A DNA stretch of 7,962 bases. Origin: an uncultured Collinsella sp. Lineage in GTDB: Bacteria; Actinomycetota; Coriobacteriia; Coriobacteriales; Coriobacteriaceae. The stretch spans positions 1 to 7,962 of the forward strand of contig URWZ01000064.1 of NCBI GenBank assembly GCA_900551625.1, in the 5' to 3' direction. Positions within the stretch are counted from its first letter, which is position 1. Every line of letters starts with the position of its first letter. The notes under the pieces were generated by a model, which was given only the letters and a program-made list of their open reading frames with translations, was not told the origin of the DNA and searched no databases. A program made the translations under genes and the position numbers. Positions 6,269 to 7,962 of this stretch are shown piece by piece.

Positions 6269-6643
6269 CTAGTCGCGGCACAGGTGCACGGCGAAGCCGG
6301 CGAACTCGCGCTTAAAGTACACGAGTTTGGTGCCGCCGTCGGGCAGCAGCACGCGCGACTCCTCGTTAACCTCGAGCCCGCGCTCGGCAAACCACTTCTC
6401 GGCCGCATCGATGTCGTTGACGGCAAAGCCAATGTGGCCCTTGGCGCCACGACCGTTCTGCTTCATGATCTCGACCAGCGAATCGTTAAAGTACGAAACG
6501 GGGGTCTCGATGACGGGCAGGCCCATCATCGTCGAGAACAGCTCCGCGATCTCCAGGGCGTCTGCCGGGTCGGTGGCGTTAATGCCCACATGGGCAACGC
6601 GCATGCCAAAGAGCTCGACCGGATTGGCGTTCTGCTCACTCAT
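6269..6643 (-). CDS. VOC-superfamily protein resembling the VOC domain fused to KDPG/KHG aldolases
   Basis: The product is 124 residues, a single VOC module of two beta-alpha-beta-beta-beta units: residues about 12-60 (FGMRVAHVGIN ... LVEIMK) and 68-121 (KGHIGFAVNDIDAAEKWF ... GFAVHL). Candidate metal ligands are H18, E58, H70 and possibly H120. From family memory it is closest to the C-terminal VOC extension carried by some Firmicutes 2-dehydro-3-deoxyphosphogluconate/4-hydroxy-2-oxoglutarate aldolases, which have the same AHVGIN, GHI and GGFAVHL landmarks. Glyoxalase activity is possible but not shown. The gene starts 11 bases after the stop of the PTS EIIB gene and is presumably co-transcribed. 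Its ribosome binding site is weak (TAGGCG), so it may depend on translational coupling. The start is not certain; M14 is an alternative. The superfamily is secure, the reaction is not. Confidence 0.85.
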   Translation of the reverse strand: MSEQNANPVELFGMRVAHVGINATDPADALEIAELFSTMMGLPVIETPVSYFNDSLVEIMKQNGRGAKGHIGFAVNDIDAAEKWFAERGLEVNEESRVLLPDGGTKLVYFKREFAGFAVHLCRD

Positions 6644-6654
6644 ACAGGCAGCGC

Positions 6655-6942
6655 CTACTGAGCCATAACGTCGAGGACGGCCTTCTCGGCAGCGACGCGG
6701 TTCATGCCGGTCATGAAGGGCACGCCGCTCACGTACGGGCAGGTGAGGCCCTCGGGGGCAACGGTGGTGGCGATCAGCAGGTCAGCGCCCTCGTCGCAGT
6801 AATCCTTGGCCTCGGAGATGGCGCACTGCACGATCTCATACTTGCCGGCATAACCGTTGGCGTCGAGCAGGGTGGCGACCTTCTGGGCAACGAGCGTGGA
6901 AGTAGCAGCGCCAGCACCGCAAGCCAAAACGATTTTCTTCAT
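6655..6942 (-). CDS. PTS sugar transporter subunit IIB, galactitol type
   Basis: The product is 95 residues, the usual size of a free-standing EIIB. The N-terminus KKIVLACGAGAATST is the phosphocysteine loop, with Cys8 as the phosphorylated residue and the GxGxxTS pattern of the galactitol/lactose-type fold. It should receive phosphate from an EIIA and pass it to the sugar held by the membrane EIIC. No EIIA or EIIC gene is in the window, so the partners are encoded elsewhere or the gene is an orphan. AGGGAGA, the complement of 6951-6957, lies eight bases before the ATG, a good ribosome binding site. The VOC gene follows immediately. The galactitol-type label comes from the N-terminal motif and does not identify the sugar; sugar acids and pentitols are also handled by this class. 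Confidence 0.87.
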   Translation of the reverse strand: MKKIVLACGAGAATSTLVAQKVATLLDANGYAGKYEIVQCAISEAKDYCDEGADLLIATTVAPEGLTCPYVSGVPFMTGMNRVAAEKAVLDVMAQ

Positions 6943-6961
6943 AGGTAATGTCTCCCTTCAT

Positions 6962-6984
6962 GGTTTACTTTAGGTAAGTGTACC
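6962..6984. promoter_or_regulatory. Imperfect dyad upstream of the PTS EIIB gene, candidate operator
   Basis: GGTTTACTT at 6962-6970 and AAGTGTACC at 6976-6984 are inverted, matching at seven of nine positions across a 5-base gap. On the minus strand it covers a TACACT hexamer that could be a weak -10. No good -35 is visible at the proper distance, so the promoter itself is uncertain. Confidence 0.3.
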
Positions 6985-7020
6985 GCAGCGAGCGATGTCA
7001 CTCGGCCTCGATGAGCTTTT

Positions 7021-7050
7021 ATGCCAGTTTGCTTGCGCGCTGCGTATAAT
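7021..7050 (+). promoter_or_regulatory. Sigma-70-like promoter for the 207-residue gene
   Basis: TATAAT at 7045-7050 is a perfect -10 box. The best -35 is ATGCCA at 7021-7026 with an 18-bp spacer, four of six matches. Transcription would start near 7057, and the leader contains a small CGCTC/GAGCG stem around 7074-7090. Confidence 0.6.
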
Positions 7051-7105
7051 ACATCCAGTACGTGTTGTCATACCGCTCGCTTTATGAGCGACTAAGGACC
7101 CTAAT

Positions 7106-7729
7106 ATGCCCGATTCCCGCACACTCTGGACCGCCGTCGTTATCATCTGCATCGCCGTGTCGGTGTTCTTTAGCGTCAAAAAACGCACCACGTTTAAGCG
7201 CCTGCAGCAGCTCATGGCCGCCAAGCAGTGGGACGAGTTCGATCGTTTGCTCGACGGCAAACTCACCAGCATGCTGTACCCGCGCTACAACCGCGACTAC
7301 CTGCGCCTGAACTCCTATCTGCTGCGCGAGGACCACGAGCGCGCCAGCGAGATGTTCGACCTGCTGCTGGGACTCAACCTGCCCAAGATGCAGCGCGTCG
7401 ACCTGGTCATTAAGGCCTTTAACTACTACGTTGGCCAGGAGGACCGCAAAAAGTCCAAGGAGCTCCTGCACGAGATCAAGGGCTTTGAGGGCGGTCAGGC
7501 CGAGGCAGTCGCGCACGAGTGCCAGCTGATGTACGACACGATGATCCTCAAGCGCCACAACGACATTCCCGAGCTGGAGCGCATGCTCGAGGAGGCCGGC
7601 GACGATAAGGTTAAGAGTTGCCGCTTGGAGTACCTGTTGGCCCTGCAGTACAAGAACAAGGGCGACGAGGCCAAGTTCCAAGAGTTCCTTGAGAAGTCGG
7701 GCCAACACTCGATGGCCGTCAACGCGTAA
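7106..7729 (+). CDS. Hypothetical single-pass membrane protein with helical-repeat-like cytoplasmic domain
   Basis: I do not recognise this protein. It has 207 residues. Residues about 7-24 (LWTAVVIICIAVSVFFSV) form one N-terminal transmembrane helix, followed by KKR, so the rest should be cytoplasmic. The remainder looks all-helical and charged, with helix pairs such as AKQWDEFDRLLDG, EDHERASEMFDLLLGL and NKGDEAKFQEFLEKSG whose spacing suggests a divergent TPR-like solenoid (inference). The start has AAGGA seven bases upstream and a strong promoter just above, so it is transcribed alone. It is divergent from the PTS gene, and the tRNA-Leu gene follows 31 bases later. A scaffold or protein-interaction role would fit the architecture, but nothing in the sequence identifies a partner. 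Confidence 0.85.
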   Translation: MPDSRTLWTAVVIICIAVSVFFSVKKRTTFKRLQQLMAAKQWDEFDRLLDGKLTSMLYPRYNRDYLRLNSYLLREDHERASEMFDLLLGLNLPKMQRVDLVIKAFNYYVGQEDRKKSKELLHEIKGFEGGQAEAVAHECQLMYDTMILKRHNDIPELERMLEEAGDDKVKSCRLEYLLALQYKNKGDEAKFQEFLEKSGQHSMAVNA

Positions 7730-7740
7730 CGGACGGCTTG

Positions 7741-7749
7741 TGCTAGACT
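7741..7749 (+). promoter_or_regulatory. Extended -10 promoter for tRNA-Leu
   Basis: TGC followed by TAGACT fits an extended -10 (TGnTAnnnT), placing the start near 7756, a few bases before the mature tRNA end. No good -35 is visible. AGACT and AGTCT (7745-7749, 7753-7757) form a small dyad there. Confidence 0.45.
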
Positions 7750-7760
7750 TCTAGTCTCAC

Positions 7761-7845
7761 GGGGGCGTGGCGGAATTGGCATACGCAGGAGACTTAAAAT
7801 CTCTCGCCGCAAGGATTGTGGGTTCGAGTCCCACCGCCCCTACCA
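7761..7845 (+). tRNA. tRNA-Leu (anticodon TAA), CCA encoded
   Basis: The molecule folds as a class II tRNA. The acceptor GGGGGCG at 7761-7767 pairs with CGCCCCT at 7835-7841, with one terminal G-U. The D arm contains GGCGGAATTGG. The anticodon stem is 7788-7792 with 7800-7804, and the loop CTTAAAA puts the anticodon TAA at 7795-7797, reading UUA leucine codons. The variable arm is 13 bases, 7805-7817. The T stem is GTGGG/CCCAC around TTCGAGT, the discriminator is A7842, and CCA at 7843-7845 is encoded. UUA is a rare codon in a GC-rich genome, so this tRNA may matter mostly for AT-rich genes (inference). Confidence 0.97.
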
Positions 7846-7856
7846 TGTGATTGCTT

Positions 7857-7896
7857 ACGAGCCCGTGTCCCGTTGGGATGCGGGCTCGTTTCTTTT
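7857..7896 (+). terminator. Intrinsic terminator of tRNA-Leu
   Basis: ACGAGCCCG at 7857-7865 pairs with CGGGCTCGT at 7881-7889, with an inner TCCC/GGGA pair, followed by TTTCTTTT. It is a strong Rho-independent terminator, 11 bases after the CCA end. Confidence 0.92.
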
Positions 7897-7902
7897 GGAC
7901 GC

Positions 7903-7919
7903 CGGTGGGACTCGAACCC
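7903..7919 (-). repeat. Inverted 17-bp copy of the tRNA-Leu T-arm
   Basis: The minus strand here reads GGGTTCGAGTCCCACCG, identical to 7820-7836 of tRNA-Leu. Flanking bases do not form an acceptor, anticodon or D arm, so it is not a complete tRNA within the window. It may be the remnant of a tRNA 3' end or of an att-like site (inference). Confidence 0.6.
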
Positions 7920-7939
7920 GCGAGGGGGCGAGCACCAGG

Positions 7940-7956
7940 CGGACGCGCAGCGTCCG
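7940..7956. repeat. Short GC hairpin at the window end
   Basis: CGGACGC at 7940-7946 pairs with GCGTCCG at 7950-7956 across a GCA loop. No T-tract follows within the window. It belongs to a GC-rich tail, 7897-7962, without a recognised gene. Confidence 0.5.
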
Positions 7957-7962
7957 CAGCGA

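Noticed and set aside
6056..6661. 201-codon plus-strand frame from element B across the VOC gene
   Set aside because: It reads through a strong terminator and antisense to the VOC gene; only the repeat arm gives it a start.
7082..7708. 208-codon minus-strand open frame opposite the 207-residue gene
   Set aside because: Leu/Val/Gln-rich antisense translation without domain support. The plus-strand gene has a good promoter and ribosome binding site.
7890..7962. Possible minus-strand tRNA gene at the window end
   Set aside because: Only a T-loop-like segment is present; the T stem has a mismatch, and no anticodon arm or CCA is visible. A tRNA with a distant 5' part beyond the window cannot be fully excluded.

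Overview
The window looks like chromosomal DNA from a high-GC gut actinobacterium of class Coriobacteriia, most like Collinsella. This is inferred from codon use, the gene mix and the short GC-rich spacers; no rRNA or species marker is present. Nothing in it is a complete mobile element, prophage or CRISPR array. The most unusual content is a pair of long, self-complementary non-coding elements and several small dyad signals near promoters.

Layout. (1) 1-2343 (+): an SF2 helicase with a DUF3427-type C-terminal half, cut at its 5' end by the window edge. It converges on (2) 2389-2784 (-), a MutT/Nudix hydrolase, with a hairpin terminator between them. These two genes look more AT-rich at third codon positions than the genes to the right. 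(3) 2785-3348: a 564-bp divergent spacer holding a 183-bp imperfect palindrome (element A), a 16-bp perfect palindrome overlapping a good sigma-70-like promoter, and a GC-rich leader. (4) 3349-5974 (+): a tight three-gene operon of a DUF4342-type membrane protein, an OmpR/PhoB-family response regulator with a long Gly/Ala linker, and a two-TM sensor histidine kinase whose start overlaps the regulator's end. (5) 5985-6245: element B, a second copy of the long palindrome, then a strong bidirectional terminator. (6) 6269-6942 (-): a VOC-superfamily protein and, upstream of it in the same operon, a galactitol-type PTS EIIB. (7) 7106-7729 (+): an unrecognised, membrane-anchored, helix-rich protein. 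(8) 7761-7845 (+): tRNA-Leu(TAA) with encoded CCA and its own terminator, followed by an inverted 17-bp copy of the tRNA T-arm and a GC hairpin at the window end.

How the genes work together. The DUF4342, regulator and kinase genes form one signalling unit, and repeated TTAATCT sites 22 bp apart at its promoter could allow autoregulation. The EIIB and VOC genes look like a fragment of sugar or sugar-acid uptake and metabolism, because the VOC protein resembles the extra domain fused to some KDPG/KHG aldolases. The helicase and Nudix genes may be a DNA-maintenance or defence pair, but only their adjacency supports that.

Elements A and B are the best candidates for something undescribed. Their outer arms differ in sequence between the copies yet remain complementary within each copy, and both carry two GCAGGA-type motifs exactly 22 nt apart in the central loop.
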